Assembly (NCBI GenBank): GCA_017521605.1
Contig: JAFXCD010000046.1
Location: forward strand, 1-64,000
From: Lachnospiraceae bacterium
GTDB lineage: Bacteria; Bacillota; Clostridia; Lachnospirales; Lachnospiraceae
DNA: 64,000 nucleotides
Direction: 5' to 3'
Position 1 is the first letter of the stretch; every line of letters starts with the position of its first letter. The notes below the pieces were generated by a model. That model was given only the letters and a program-made list of their open reading frames with translations. It searched no databases and was not told the origin of the DNA. Shown one piece after another: positions 43,092-52,954 of this stretch. A program made the translations under genes and the position numbers.

Positions 43092-46000
43092 TTAGTTGTT
43101 TTCAATAGGTTTTATACGAAACTTCACATTTTCTGCTCCAAAAACAGCTTCCAACCTGTTTTTCAGTTCCTCATTGGCACAGACATTACGATTTGGGGGA
43201 AGCACCTTGATTCCTTTCGGTTCCTTGATAAATACCACCAGAGAATCATTTCCTTCTGAGTCCACAGTCGTTTCATATAAGGTTTTCTCTGCTGCCTCAA
43301 AGTCTGCTATGGTAGCAAACTGTACCCAAACCCCTTCCGGTAGCTTGTTAAGCTTCTGTGGGAAATTGCCTGCTACTGTTGCCTCGCTTCGGTTCACCAC
43401 TCCTTGATTGCCTTCCGCCTGCTGCCCATAAGTACTACGTCCCTGCCAGTTATTACCGGTGCCGCGATTATTCCCGGCTCTACCATAACGATTCTCAAAT
43501 AAGGGGCCACCCTTTAAGGCATCCTCAAAAGCCACAATCTGCTCACAAATCAACTTGCCATCCTTTTCTTCTTCAACAGAGATTCTTCCCTTAATAAATA
43601 CCTTGGAATCCTCCACCAGAAGAGGAGCATACTTTTCATAATCTCTGGGAAATACTACTACCTCCACGGTTCCCACCAGATCTTCAATGTTTAAGAAGGC
43701 CATGACCTTATCATTCTTTGTATATTTTATGGTTTTATCCATAATCATACCACCGATAATTGCCGTTTTCTGGTCCTCTGCCACCACTGCCCCTGTTTCT
43801 TCATCCAGCATAAAATCCGTGGTCCGGTTACTGATATTTCTTTCCCAGATTTCCTGATACTCTTCCAAAGGATGTCCGCTGACATAAATACCCAGCACTT
43901 CTTTTTCGAAAGAAAGCATCATCTCCTTGGAATACTCTCCCACATCCGGCATCCGGATATCGAACTCATCCTTATCCTCTTCTGAGGCAATATCGAATAA
44001 ACTCAGCTGTCCTGCCAAGTTATTCTTTCTATCCTTGGTTATGTGGTCCAGAATCTGCACATACACACTCATACACTGCTTTCTGGTACCGCCCAGACTA
44101 TCCAAAGCACCTGCCTTTATAAAGTTCTCGATAGCACGTTTATTCACATCCAACTCCGCCACTCGGGTGATAAAATCCTTCAGATTGGTGAATTTTCCTC
44201 TTTCTCTTCTCTCTGCTGCAATAGCCTCAATTACAGGACGTCCCACACTCTTAATGGCTGTCAAAGCATAACGAATGGAATTACCCGATACCGAGAAGCC
44301 GGCTTCTCCTTCATTAATATCCGGCGCTAGGATTTCAATGCCCATGTTTCGACAGGTAAGAATGTACTCCGAAACCTTCTTGGCATTATCAATAACAGAT
44401 GTCAGTAAGGCTGCCATAAATTCCACAGGATAATAATATTTCAAATAAGCGGTCTGATAGGCCACCACTGCATAGCAGGCTGCATGGGATTTATTGAAAG
44501 CATACTTGGCGAAATCCATCATATCCTCATAAATCTGTCCTGCCACAGCCTCATTGATACCGTTAGCCACACAGCCGGGAACCCCTTCCTCTTCATTACC
44601 GTATACGAAATTAGCACGTTCCTTTTCCATTACAGACTGCTTCTTTTTACTCATGGCACGACGTACCAAATCACTTCGTCCCAGTGTATATCCGCCCAGG
44701 TCACGCACAATCTGCATTACCTGCTCCTGATACACGATACAACCATAAGTAGGGGCCAGAATAGGCTCCAACTCCTGACATGGATATTGAATAGCTTCAT
44801 GATTATCCTTACCCTTGATATATTTAGGGATAAAGTCCATGGGACCCGGGCGGTATAGGGAAATACCCGCAATCACATCCTCCAGATTCTGCGGCTTTAA
44901 CTCCTTCATGAAGTTCTTCATACCTGCAGATTCCAGCTGGAACACACCGTCCGTCTTACCGGTACCGATAGAGGCCAGCACCTCTTTATCGTCATAATCA
45001 ATACTATCCACATCTATCAAACGCCCTGTGGACTTCTCCACATAATCCACCGCATTCTTAATTACCGTCAACGTACGCAGTCCCAGGAAATCCATCTTCA
45101 GAAGCCCCAGTTCCTCCAAAGTAGTCATGGTAAACTGAGTCACAATAGAGCCATCACTTCCCCTTGAAAGAGGCACAAATTCATCCGCTGACTTCTGGCA
45201 GATTACCACACCTGCCGCATGCATGGAGGTATGACGAGGGAGTCCCTCCAACCTCTTACACATATCTATCAGATACTTTACCTGCTCGTCCTGCTCATAA
45301 AGCTTACGCATCTCCGGATTCATATCCAGCGCCTTTTCCAATGTAATGCCCAGTTCACCCGGCACCATCTTGGCTATGGAATCCACAAAGGCATAGGGCA
45401 AATCCATTACACGTCCCACATCGCGTATTACACCCTTTGCCAGTAAAGTACCAAAGGTAACAATCTGTACCACCTTATCAGCACCATACTTACGCCCTAC
45501 ATAATCAATAACCTCCTGTCTTCTTTCAAAACAGAAGTCAATATCAATATCGGGCATGGATACACGCTCCGGATTTAAGAAACGCTCAAACAGCAGATTA
45601 TAACGGATGGGATCGATATTGGTAATCTTCAAGCAATAAGAAACAATACTTCCTGCCGCGGAACCACGTCCCGGACCTACCGGGATACCATTCTGACGGG
45701 CATAGTTGATAAAATCCCAAACAATCAGGAAATAATCCACGTACCCCATATTTTTAATAACATTTAACTCATAATCCAGTCTTTCTGCCAAAGTAAGACC
45801 TGTATTGGCTGCCGGCCGGTTCACATCTCCGTAACGCTCACTCAACCCGTCCTTACATAATTTATTCAGATAGGTCCAGGAATCATATCCTTCCGGCACC
45901 TCATACTTAGGCAATTTGGTCACACCAAACTCTATTTCCACATTGCACCGGTCCGCAATTCTCTGGGTATTCTCCACAGCCTCCCAGGCATAGGGAAAAA

Positions 46001-46760
46001 GTCCCTTCATTTCCTCTTCGCTCTTTACATAATACTGACCGCCGTCATAGCGCATACGATCCTCATCCGCCAGCTTCTTACCGGTCTGCAGACAAAGCAA
46101 AATATCATGGGACTCCGCATCCGTGGCATAGGTATAATGGACATCATTGGTTGCTACCAATGGAATCTGCAGCTCTCGGCTCATCTTCATAAGCTCCATA
46201 TTCACGGTCTGCTGCTCCGCAATGCCATGGTCCTGCAACTCCAGGAAATAATTTCCCTTCCCAAAACACTGCTCATACTTTAGTGCCGCCTGCTTTGCTT
46301 CATGCAAAAGTCCTTTTGTAATATATCGCTGCACCTCTCCTGCCAGACAGGCAGACAATGCAATGATACCCTCATGGTAGCGATTCAAAATCTCGAAGTC
46401 CACTCGGGGTCTGTAATAATATCCTTCTGTAAATCCGGCACTGACAATCTTCATCAGATTGGCATATCCCTGATTATTCTCCGCCAAAAGCACCAGATGA
46501 TAGTATCTGTCCTCCCCACCGGTCAATTCTTTATCAAAGCGGGAATTCGGCGCCACATATACTTCGCAGCCCAAAATTGGCTTAATACCCTGTTCCTTTG
46601 CTGCCCGGTAAAAGTCAATAACGCCATACATTACACCATGGTCCGTAATGGCTGCACTGTCCATGCCCAGCTCTTTTACACGCTTCACATATTCTTTTAT
46701 TTTATTGGAACCGTCCAACAGGGAAAACTCTGTATGAACATGCAAATGTGCAAATGCCAT
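43092..46760 (-). CDS. dnaE: DNA polymerase III subunit alpha (DnaE)
   Basis: A 1222-aa replicative polymerase. PHP domain at the start (HLHVHTEFSLLDG), catalytic aspartates in MPDIDIDFCFERR, the palm and fingers with VQIVTFGTLLAKGVIRDVGRV, and a helix-hairpin-helix and OB-fold (VMAFLNIEDLVGTVEVVVFP) towards the C terminus. After the OB-fold is a 45-residue Gly/Asn/Arg-rich linker (RAGNNRGTGNNWQGRS) and a small C-terminal domain. There is no 3'-5' exonuclease domain, so it is DnaE and not PolC. The upstream flavin reductase gene is 33 bases away. Confidence 0.97.
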   Translation of the reverse strand: MAFAHLHVHTEFSLLDGSNKIKEYVKRVKELGMDSAAITDHGVMYGVIDFYRAAKEQGIKPILGCEVYVAPNSRFDKELTGGEDRYYHLVLLAENNQGYANLMKIVSAGFTEGYYYRPRVDFEILNRYHEGIIALSACLAGEVQRYITKGLLHEAKQAALKYEQCFGKGNYFLELQDHGIAEQQTVNMELMKMSRELQIPLVATNDVHYTYATDAESHDILLCLQTGKKLADEDRMRYDGGQYYVKSEEEMKGLFPYAWEAVENTQRIADRCNVEIEFGVTKLPKYEVPEGYDSWTYLNKLCKDGLSERYGDVNRPAANTGLTLAERLDYELNVIKNMGYVDYFLIVWDFINYARQNGIPVGPGRGSAAGSIVSYCLKITNIDPIRYNLLFERFLNPERVSMPDIDIDFCFERRQEVIDYVGRKYGADKVVQIVTFGTLLAKGVIRDVGRVMDLPYAFVDSIAKMVPGELGITLEKALDMNPEMRKLYEQDEQVKYLIDMCKRLEGLPRHTSMHAAGVVICQKSADEFVPLSRGSDGSIVTQFTMTTLEELGLLKMDFLGLRTLTVIKNAVDYVEKSTGRLIDVDSIDYDDKEVLASIGTGKTDGVFQLESAGMKNFMKELKPQNLEDVIAGISLYRPGPMDFIPKYIKGKDNHEAIQYPCQELEPILAPTYGCIVYQEQVMQIVRDLGGYTLGRSDLVRRAMSKKKQSVMEKERANFVYGNEEEGVPGCVANGINEAVAGQIYEDMMDFAKYAFNKSHAACYAVVAYQTAYLKYYYPVEFMAALLTSVIDNAKKVSEYILTCRNMGIEILAPDINEGEAGFSVSGNSIRYALTAIKSVGRPVIEAIAAERRERGKFTNLKDFITRVAELDVNKRAIENFIKAGALDSLGGTRKQCMSVYVQILDHITKDRKNNLAGQLSLFDIASEEDKDEFDIRMPDVGEYSKEMMLSFEKEVLGIYVSGHPLEEYQEIWERNISNRTTDFMLDEETGAVVAEDQKTAIIGGMIMDKTIKYTKNDKVMAFLNIEDLVGTVEVVVFPRDYEKYAPLLVEDSKVFIKGRISVEEEKDGKLICEQIVAFEDALKGGPLFENRYGRAGNNRGTGNNWQGRSTYGQQAEGNQGVVNRSEATVAGNFPQKLNKLPEGVWVQFATIADFEAAEKTLYETTVDSEGNDSLVVFIKEPKGIKVLPPNRNVCANEELKNRLEAVFGAENVKFRIKPIENN

Positions 46761-46793
46761 GGTCTTAACGCTCCTTTTTCATTCTAATCAAAT

Positions 46794-47351
46794 CTATTCC
46801 TTTTTTAATCTCATGCCATCCTGAAAAGCATGTCCTACCACTTCACCCAAAGTCATATAAGTATGATTTACCGGGTCGTAAGCAATAGGTCTTAACTTCT
46901 TGGGATCCACTTTTCCATCTGTAAGAATGCTTTCCTCCGCATTCACATTTACGATTTCTCCCACCAGGATTTCATCCTCATAGCTTTTTACTTTACATTC
47001 CAAAGCCATGGGAAGCTCCGCTATCAGTGGTGCATTGACAAATTCACTTTTTACTACATGAAATCCGGCTCTCTCAAACTTGTCAGGCACCTTGCTTGCC
47101 GACTCCACACCTACATAATCACAGGCCACAACTGTATCCTCTGTCGCAAAGCTAACGGTAAAATCTCCTGTATGGGCAAAATTTTCTGTAGTTTTATGAG
47201 GCGACATACTGATAGTGATTTCATTCATATCTGTAATAGCTCCCCAAGCCGCATTCATAGCATTAGGGACACCCTTTTCATCATAAGTTCCCACAATAAG
47301 TACCGGCATGGGATATATAAATGGTTTGGGACCAAAATTCATTCTGCTCAT
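46794..47351 (-). CDS. Flavin reductase family protein (FMN-binding split barrel)
   Basis: A 185-aa FMN-binding protein: FIYPMPVLIVGTYDEKGVPNAMNAAWG at the start, and THKTTENFAHTGDFTVSFA-type strand pattern (ISMSPHKTTENFA) typical of the flavoredoxin/flavin reductase family. The redox partner is not known. GAGGAGGC precedes the ATG. It lies just upstream of dnaE on the same strand, though the functions seem unrelated. Confidence 0.92.
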   Translation of the reverse strand: MSRMNFGPKPFIYPMPVLIVGTYDEKGVPNAMNAAWGAITDMNEITISMSPHKTTENFAHTGDFTVSFATEDTVVACDYVGVESASKVPDKFERAGFHVVKSEFVNAPLIAELPMALECKVKSYEDEILVGEIVNVNAEESILTDGKVDPKKLRPIAYDPVNHTYMTLGEVVGHAFQDGMRLKKE

Positions 47352-47463
47352 GGTAAATGCCTCCTCTTTGTCTCAAAAATATCACAAGTATAGTGTATCA
47401 CAATCAATGAAAAGATTAAAGTTTTTTTAACACTACAAAGCATAAATTATCCCCGCCTCCACA

Positions 47464-47509
47464 AAGAAACCGGCCGGAAAGCACTCAGGCACCTCCCAGC
47501 CGGTTTCTT
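47464..47509. terminator. Terminator hairpin after the MATE gene
   Basis: AAGAAACCGGC/GCCGGTTTCTT, perfect 11-bp arms around a 24-base loop, located 17 bases past the MATE stop. Only a short T run follows. Confidence 0.65.
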
Positions 47510-47525
47510 ATATATTTATACCCTT

Positions 47526-48881
47526 TTACGCATGTTTCACAATGGATTTTGTTCTCCATTTTCCTTTGAAATACCGGATAACACATACCACACCGGTCAG
47601 TGCCCAAGTAAGTCCTGTGGTCAACCAGATTCCCCAGTAACCAAGGAATGGTATACTGGTCAGAATCAGAGAAAATACCACTCGGCAAATCACCTCGGTG
47701 ACACCGTTTATCATGGCAAAGCCTGTATCTCCGCAACCATTTAACACAGATCTGGGTACATAAATCATTCCAAGTCCGAAATAGCACAAACTATTGATAC
47801 GGATAGCCTTCGCACCGATAGCGATGACCTCCGGATCATTTACAAAAATGCCTACTATCTGCTCACCGAAAAGATAAGCAATGGGTAGCATACACATACT
47901 GAAGACCAGTACCATCACAGTTCCTTGGCGGAAGCCCTTCTTCACTCGGTCTATCTGTCCTGCGCCCATATTCTGACCGCTATATGTAGTCAAAGCACTA
48001 CCCAGAGACATATAAGGCTGCTGTACCACCTGTTCGATACGACCAATGACCGTATAAGCCGCCATTACCGTTTCTCCAAAGGTATTTACCACTCCCTGAA
48101 GCACCATGCAGGATACGGCAATCATGGAATTCTGCATAGCAATGGGCACGCCGATTTTAAAGGAATTTGCGATAATCCGGGGATTCATCCTCAGCTGTTC
48201 TTTGGTCAGTCTGAAATACTCTATCTTGTGATAAGCGTATATGATACAACTAAATGCGGATGTGGCCTGTGCAATAATCGTAGCCAATGCCACACCAAAC
48301 ACGCCCCAACCAAGAGTCAGTACAAACACCAAATCCAGCACTACATTGATAATACTGGACAAAATCAAAAAGTACAGTGGAGTCTTGGAGTCTCCCAAGG
48401 CTCTAAGCATGGCAGCCACACCATTATATGTAGCGATGAAAAGAATGCCTGCACAGGAGGTTCTCATATAAATGATGGAATCTCCTATGACGGTTTCCGG
48501 CGTTTGAAGGAGTCGCAGTAGTGCCGGACAAAGCACAATGCCAATGATACTTACTGTAATTGCGGCCCCCCACAATACGTAAATGGAATTGGCTATTGTA
48601 TTTCTAACATTCTTTTCATCCCCTGCTCCAAAGAACTGAGCCACTATAATTCCGATACCAATGGCCAAGCCTGAGCTTAAAGAAAAGAACAAAAAGTTAG
48701 TGGAACCGCAGGCACCCACTGCTGCCAAAGCATCCTCACTTACAAATTTACCCACAACAATGGAATCCACCATGTTGTATAATTGCTGGAACAGATTGCC
48801 CAGCAAAAGAGGCAGAGTAAACTTAATAATGTGCTTAGCCGGGCTTCCCACAGTCATATCTGTTACATTTTTACGATTCAT
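47526..48881 (-). CDS. MATE family efflux transporter
   Basis: A 451-aa, 12-helix cation-coupled exporter of the multidrug and toxin extrusion family. PLLLGNLFQQLYNMVDSIVVGKFV is the family's first helix, and GLGMIYVPRSVLNGCGDT sits in the C-lobe. The start at 48881 is chosen because the AGGAG overlaps the earlier ATG (48893). The substrate is unknown. It precedes a convergent-free region and has a hairpin downstream. Confidence 0.93.
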   Translation of the reverse strand: MNRKNVTDMTVGSPAKHIIKFTLPLLLGNLFQQLYNMVDSIVVGKFVSEDALAAVGACGSTNFLFFSLSSGLAIGIGIIVAQFFGAGDEKNVRNTIANSIYVLWGAAITVSIIGIVLCPALLRLLQTPETVIGDSIIYMRTSCAGILFIATYNGVAAMLRALGDSKTPLYFLILSSIINVVLDLVFVLTLGWGVFGVALATIIAQATSAFSCIIYAYHKIEYFRLTKEQLRMNPRIIANSFKIGVPIAMQNSMIAVSCMVLQGVVNTFGETVMAAYTVIGRIEQVVQQPYMSLGSALTTYSGQNMGAGQIDRVKKGFRQGTVMVLVFSMCMLPIAYLFGEQIVGIFVNDPEVIAIGAKAIRINSLCYFGLGMIYVPRSVLNGCGDTGFAMINGVTEVICRVVFSLILTSIPFLGYWGIWLTTGLTWALTGVVCVIRYFKGKWRTKSIVKHA

Positions 48882-48915
48882 TTCTTTTGACATCTCCTAT
48901 GCAATATTGTAACCC

Positions 48916-50145
48916 CTACAATACCACAGTCAGAACTCCCTCTTCTGAGGTTCTTAAATCAAATGAGACCTTCTTCTCCCCATTTTCAAGTATATAATCC
49001 CCTTTAAAACCTTCTACATAAACCATACCGTTGTCGTCGGTACATACTTCTTCATCTGTCCACCATTCTTCCTTGAACAGCTTATGTAACATCTTATAAA
49101 CAGGCTTGATTTTATTATCCTTATAAATCACACCACTGGGTGCATTGAGCCACATACCATCAGCAAAATCCCAGCCTGTAACAGCCTCAATCAAAGGATG
49201 TTCAAACAAAATACGATACAGATTCTCCCATTCCTTGGACTGTCTTTCTTCACCTTCCGGTGTAGAAGGCCATACATCCGGTTGCCAGTCATTTAAGTCT
49301 ACAATGTGTGCCGGCAGCAAATCACCTGATACAAAGGTATTTTCCGTAAAGTGGATGGGCTTTCCAAATCTGGAGTATCTGTCCAGTACCTGATACAGTT
49401 TTTCATCTCCCCAGTAACCCTGGTGCTGATGGGACTGAATACCGATTACATCAATGGGTGCACCTGCCTGCAAAGCTCCATCTATTAAAATTTCATAAGC
49501 CACAGAAGTATTAAAATCATTCAAAAGCAAGGTGGAATCCGGATTGGCAGCCTTTGCCTCCTCAAATACCTTCTTAATCAGATTCACTCTGCCATGTTCT
49601 AAACATATGCGGGTAATCGCATTGTCATACCTGTCATAATCAGGCATGATTACTACTTCATTTATTACATCCCACATATCGATGGTTCCCTTAAACTGGG
49701 TCACATCTCTTTCAATTCTCTTTAACTGCTTATCCAAAATGGTAGCATTATCATACTCCATCAACCAGTTCACACAGCCTGTATGCCAGCAAAGCGGGTG
49801 TCCTTTTACCTGCACTCCCTTTTCCTTCATCAGCTTTGCCGCAGCCATACGGCTTTCCCAGCGAGGTTCTCCCTCCACCGGTTCATAACCGCCCCAATAA
49901 AAAGGCAATGTTCCGTAATTAAACAAATCAAACCAAAGGTCCATTCTCTCCTGATACATGGCCTTTTTGTCTGCATCTTCGGTTTCAAAGTAAGAATTAA
50001 TATCAAAAGCACCACAGCCAAACAGGAAGGCATGCTTTACCTGCTTCAATTGCAATTTGGTGTTCTTTAAAGGATTCCCTGAACTGTCTGTTACACGCAA
50101 GGTTTTTCCTGCTCTACGATGAGCTACTTTTTCAAATTTGTTCAT
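48916..50145 (-). CDS. GH10 endo-1,4-beta-xylanase, intracellular
   Basis: A 409-aa glycoside hydrolase of family 10. The acid/base Glu is in WDVINEVV, the nucleophile Glu in KPIHFTENTF, and the substrate-binding VKGHPLCWHTG precedes them; WDFADGMW closes the barrel. The N-terminal 40 residues form a short beta segment found in cytosolic GH10 enzymes. It has no signal peptide, so it likely cuts imported xylo-oligosaccharides. It is divergent from an AraC regulator at 50415, its probable activator. Confidence 0.93.
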   Translation of the reverse strand: MNKFEKVAHRRAGKTLRVTDSSGNPLKNTKLQLKQVKHAFLFGCGAFDINSYFETEDADKKAMYQERMDLWFDLFNYGTLPFYWGGYEPVEGEPRWESRMAAAKLMKEKGVQVKGHPLCWHTGCVNWLMEYDNATILDKQLKRIERDVTQFKGTIDMWDVINEVVIMPDYDRYDNAITRICLEHGRVNLIKKVFEEAKAANPDSTLLLNDFNTSVAYEILIDGALQAGAPIDVIGIQSHQHQGYWGDEKLYQVLDRYSRFGKPIHFTENTFVSGDLLPAHIVDLNDWQPDVWPSTPEGEERQSKEWENLYRILFEHPLIEAVTGWDFADGMWLNAPSGVIYKDNKIKPVYKMLHKLFKEEWWTDEEVCTDDNGMVYVEGFKGDYILENGEKKVSFDLRTSEEGVLTVVL

Positions 50146-50414
50146 ACTTGCATCTCCATTTCTTGTAATTGAGAGGATTTAATTTCTGTAACATGCTTTA
50201 AGTATAATCACATTTTGTCTCATTTACTTCTAAAACCTTGCCTATTTTTGCTCATTTTTTGTCATTCTGTCATTTTATAATTCCTACCCATATCCTGTTT
50301 CCATCATCTCTCCAAATAAAAAGAGCTTCTGTAATTACTTGACAGAAAGCCTTTTCCCTTGTATTGTGTAATTATAGATTATAAAACGCAAATTATTCTA
50401 AAAATGGTGATGTT
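50146..50414. other. Divergent control region between the xylanase and AraC genes
   Basis: A 269-base AT-rich spacer with both promoters expected. Near the AraC side, GCTTCTGT and ACAGAAAGC (50325-50350) form a hairpin with T runs on both strands, a possible attenuator for the AraC transcript. No clear operator repeat was seen. Confidence 0.5.
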
Positions 50415-51284
50415 ATGACAAAAAATGAACAATTCGAAAAATTATATTTAAATACTTCCGTGAATCCAATACTTGCTACGGACTACCCGGCAAACTTCCC
50501 CCTACATTGGCACCAATATGTAGAGATTATGGCTCTGCCTCATGATGCCAATATGCTTATCGCTCCCACCGTCACCGTTAATAATACAGATTATACTTTA
50601 CAACCCGGCGATATGATTTTCGCCTGGTCCGGAGAATTACATAAAATCCACCAGAACACAGATAAACAGGTAGTTGCACTACAATTTCCCGGAAATCTGA
50701 TTACGGAACTTCCGGAATTTATGCCTTTACTTAATTCCTTCCGTTCCATTCATATTGTTTCAGCAAAGGAGCACCCTGAATTAAGTCAGCTGCTACAGGC
50801 TCACATAAAGCACATGTCTGAACTAAAAACATCGGGCACACCTTTCAGCAATGTAGAAATCCTGATTTGTCTGTATGAATTGTTCATCGCACTGGGGACC
50901 TATGTCCGTGAAAACCAGCCTTCTCAAACCTTTGACCTTTCAGAAGGCTCACACCAATCCTTAAGTAAAATGACTCATGCCTGTTCCTATATCAGTGAAA
51001 ACTGTGAACAGGTAATTACTCTTGATGATATCGCAGAACAGTTTGGTTTCAGTTCCTATTATTTTTCCAGATTATTTAAATCTGCCACCGGCTACAATTT
51101 TACCGAATACCTAACACTCCAACGTGTGAAGCGTGCCCAGCTTTTCCTGGCAGATTCGGACATGAACATTACAGAGATTGCTTTCTCTTCCGGCTTCAAA
51201 AGCATTTCATCCTTTAACCGCGCCTTCCGTCAGATTCGTGGCTGCGCTCCCAGAGATTATCGTAAGTATCATTCTGCGGAGTAA
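50415..51284 (+). CDS. AraC family transcriptional regulator
   Basis: A 289-aa regulator. The N-terminal cupin (about 15-110; FPLHWHQYVEIMALPH, LQPGDMIFAWSGELHKI) binds an effector, probably a sugar. The C-terminal double helix-turn-helix (about 185-285) carries TLDDIAEQFGFSSYYFSRLFKSATGYNF and NITEIAFSSGFKSISSFNRAFR. Divergent placement from the xylanase gene suggests it controls xylan or hemicellulose use. Confidence 0.93.
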   Translation: MTKNEQFEKLYLNTSVNPILATDYPANFPLHWHQYVEIMALPHDANMLIAPTVTVNNTDYTLQPGDMIFAWSGELHKIHQNTDKQVVALQFPGNLITELPEFMPLLNSFRSIHIVSAKEHPELSQLLQAHIKHMSELKTSGTPFSNVEILICLYELFIALGTYVRENQPSQTFDLSEGSHQSLSKMTHACSYISENCEQVITLDDIAEQFGFSSYYFSRLFKSATGYNFTEYLTLQRVKRAQLFLADSDMNITEIAFSSGFKSISSFNRAFRQIRGCAPRDYRKYHSAE

Positions 51285-51288
51285 GAGA

Positions 51289-52413
51289 TTATGGGATATA
51301 CCACCCTATCACACCATCTTTCTTCACAATATAACCCATGGAGGTTTCCTGAATTACGGATAGTTTGTCCCCCACAGCAATCTCCAGGCAAGTATCGCTG
51401 AAATCGCTACAGTTGTAGAATTGATCATCTCTGCCATAGAGATAGGATTTGGGTACCAAGAACTCCATACCGGTACTCACATGGCGCACTTTCGCCACAT
51501 CCTCCAAATTTTCCAGCAGTTCTACCTTGCAATCGAAATAACGTATGGTAACCGTACGTTCCTTTGCTGCCTGAGATTTCTTTGCAACAATCGCCGGCAA
51601 ATCATCATAGGCTTCATAGCTCACAGATTCCACCGGTGCATAAGCAGAGGATATCAGTAGCGCATTGAGCTGCGCACCATATTTCAAGGCACAACCACCA
51701 TCTATGGCGATAATGTGCTTCTTACTATCAAAAATCGGATTCATACAATCTATCTCATCACTGTACAAACAGGTGGGCCAATGTCCTACAATCACATACT
51801 TCTGAAAGACCACCTCCTCCTTCAAAAAAGTCTCCCTTTTTAGGAAAGAAAACATATCTTCCCCTTTTAATTCTTCCAGCCGGTCTGTTGGGATTCCCCC
51901 ATGAACAAATACATAATTGCCTATTTCTAATATGGTAGATGCTTCCTCAAATAAACTTAGCTCCCTTGCATACTCCCTACGTATCCGTTCCTTTATAAGA
52001 GAAATCTTCTCTCCCGTCAATTCCTCTAAATCTACCCGCATTTCCTCCAGAATATCCAAGAAAAAACCTCGTTTCCACACCTTTCGGGTCCATTGCTGGG
52101 TTCCCGCAAAGTCATAATCTGCCTGTTCTCCTTCCCTATAGAAAAGCTCCAGTCTGTCATAATCCACATTACCCAAGGTTACATAAACGTAAGGATTTTC
52201 TTCCTTCAATTTTAGGATACGACGTACCGTCTTTAGACTTTCCTCCCCTTTTTCAATCACATCTCCCACGATTACCAACACATCCTTTGTGGTATAACCA
52301 ACCTTTTTCAGTACCCCTTCCAGATAATTGTCCATGCCGTGAATATCACTAAGTGCAATGATTCGGGTATTTGCTTCTACTTCCACTTTTTGTATCTTTA
52401 ACTCTTTGTCCAT
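51289..52413 (-). CDS. Metallophosphoesterase (PPP-like) with C-terminal extension
   Basis: A 374-aa protein. The calcineurin-like motifs are IIALSDIHGMDNY, VIVGDVIEKGEE (GDxxxxG), VTLGNVDYDRLE (GNxD/E in place of GNHE), VIVGHWP and DGGCA. The order fits bacterial PPP-type phosphatases acting on Ser/Thr phosphate or dinucleoside polyphosphates. The C-terminal 100 residues end in an SH3-like ISQETSMGYIVKKDGVIGW segment. It ends 5 bases from the convergent AraC stop. Confidence 0.88.
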   Translation of the reverse strand: MDKELKIQKVEVEANTRIIALSDIHGMDNYLEGVLKKVGYTTKDVLVIVGDVIEKGEESLKTVRRILKLKEENPYVYVTLGNVDYDRLELFYREGEQADYDFAGTQQWTRKVWKRGFFLDILEEMRVDLEELTGEKISLIKERIRREYARELSLFEEASTILEIGNYVFVHGGIPTDRLEELKGEDMFSFLKRETFLKEEVVFQKYVIVGHWPTCLYSDEIDCMNPIFDSKKHIIAIDGGCALKYGAQLNALLISSAYAPVESVSYEAYDDLPAIVAKKSQAAKERTVTIRYFDCKVELLENLEDVAKVRHVSTGMEFLVPKSYLYGRDDQFYNCSDFSDTCLEIAVGDKLSVIQETSMGYIVKKDGVIGWYIP

Positions 52414-52499
52414 GTGCCTTCACCTCTGTTATACATTCTACTATATATACCTTAAAAAGTCATTCAGAACATAGGTCCAAAAAATTATCAACTTCCCTC

Positions 52500-52558
52500 T
52501 TGACAAATCTTTCCACCTACATTATTATGTCTATACAATACATGTCGAGCCTCGACAT
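52500..52558 (+). promoter_or_regulatory. Promoter and PadR-type operator
   Basis: Plus strand: TTGACA (52500-52505), 17-base spacer, TATTAT (52523-52528). Then ATGTCGAG-C-CTCGACAT (52542-52558), a perfect 8-bp inverted repeat, lies just past the start site; a GACATGTC palindrome (52569-52576) follows. The ATGT...ACAT ends resemble PadR operators, so the padR gene probably represses itself and the cassette. Confidence 0.82.
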
Positions 52559-52624
52559 ATCGAGCAAAGACATGTCGACGTGAAACATATCTCGCTAGAC
52601 AGTCAAAAGAAATGGAGGATACGT

Positions 52625-52954
52625 ATGGAGGATAAGTTACTTAAAAAATACTGTCCCATGACAGAAACCATATTTTACACATTACTGGCTTTGCTGGAGC
52701 CTAACCATGGTTACGGCATCATGAAATTCGTCAAGGAACTGACGGATGAACGGATTAAGATGGGCACCGGCACCCTGTACACCATGCTGGGACGTCTGGT
52801 AGAAGACCAGATGATTATCGTAGTTAACGAAGTAGATGGAAAGAAAACCTATCAAATCACCGAGGATGGCAAAAATCTTCTGCTACTGGAGCAGGAACGT
52901 CTGGAAAAACAATGTGAAAACGGAGAGAAAATCTTAGGAGGAATCAACGCATGA
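52625..52954 (+). CDS. PadR family transcriptional regulator
   Basis: A 109-aa winged-helix protein: PMTETIFYTLLALLEPNHGYGIMKFV, GTGTLYTMLGRLVEDQMI (recognition helix and wing) and a C-terminal dimerising helix. The start at 52625 follows GGAGG; the frame extends further upstream through the operator and is rejected. It overlaps the next gene by 4 bases (ATGA). Confidence 0.93.
   Translation: MEDKLLKKYCPMTETIFYTLLALLEPNHGYGIMKFVKELTDERIKMGTGTLYTMLGRLVEDQMIIVVNEVDGKKTYQITEDGKNLLLLEQERLEKQCENGEKILGGINA

Noticed and set aside
47925-48521. Plus-strand 198-codon open frame
   Set aside because: Antisense to the MATE transporter; His/Cys-rich nonsense composition and no ribosome site.
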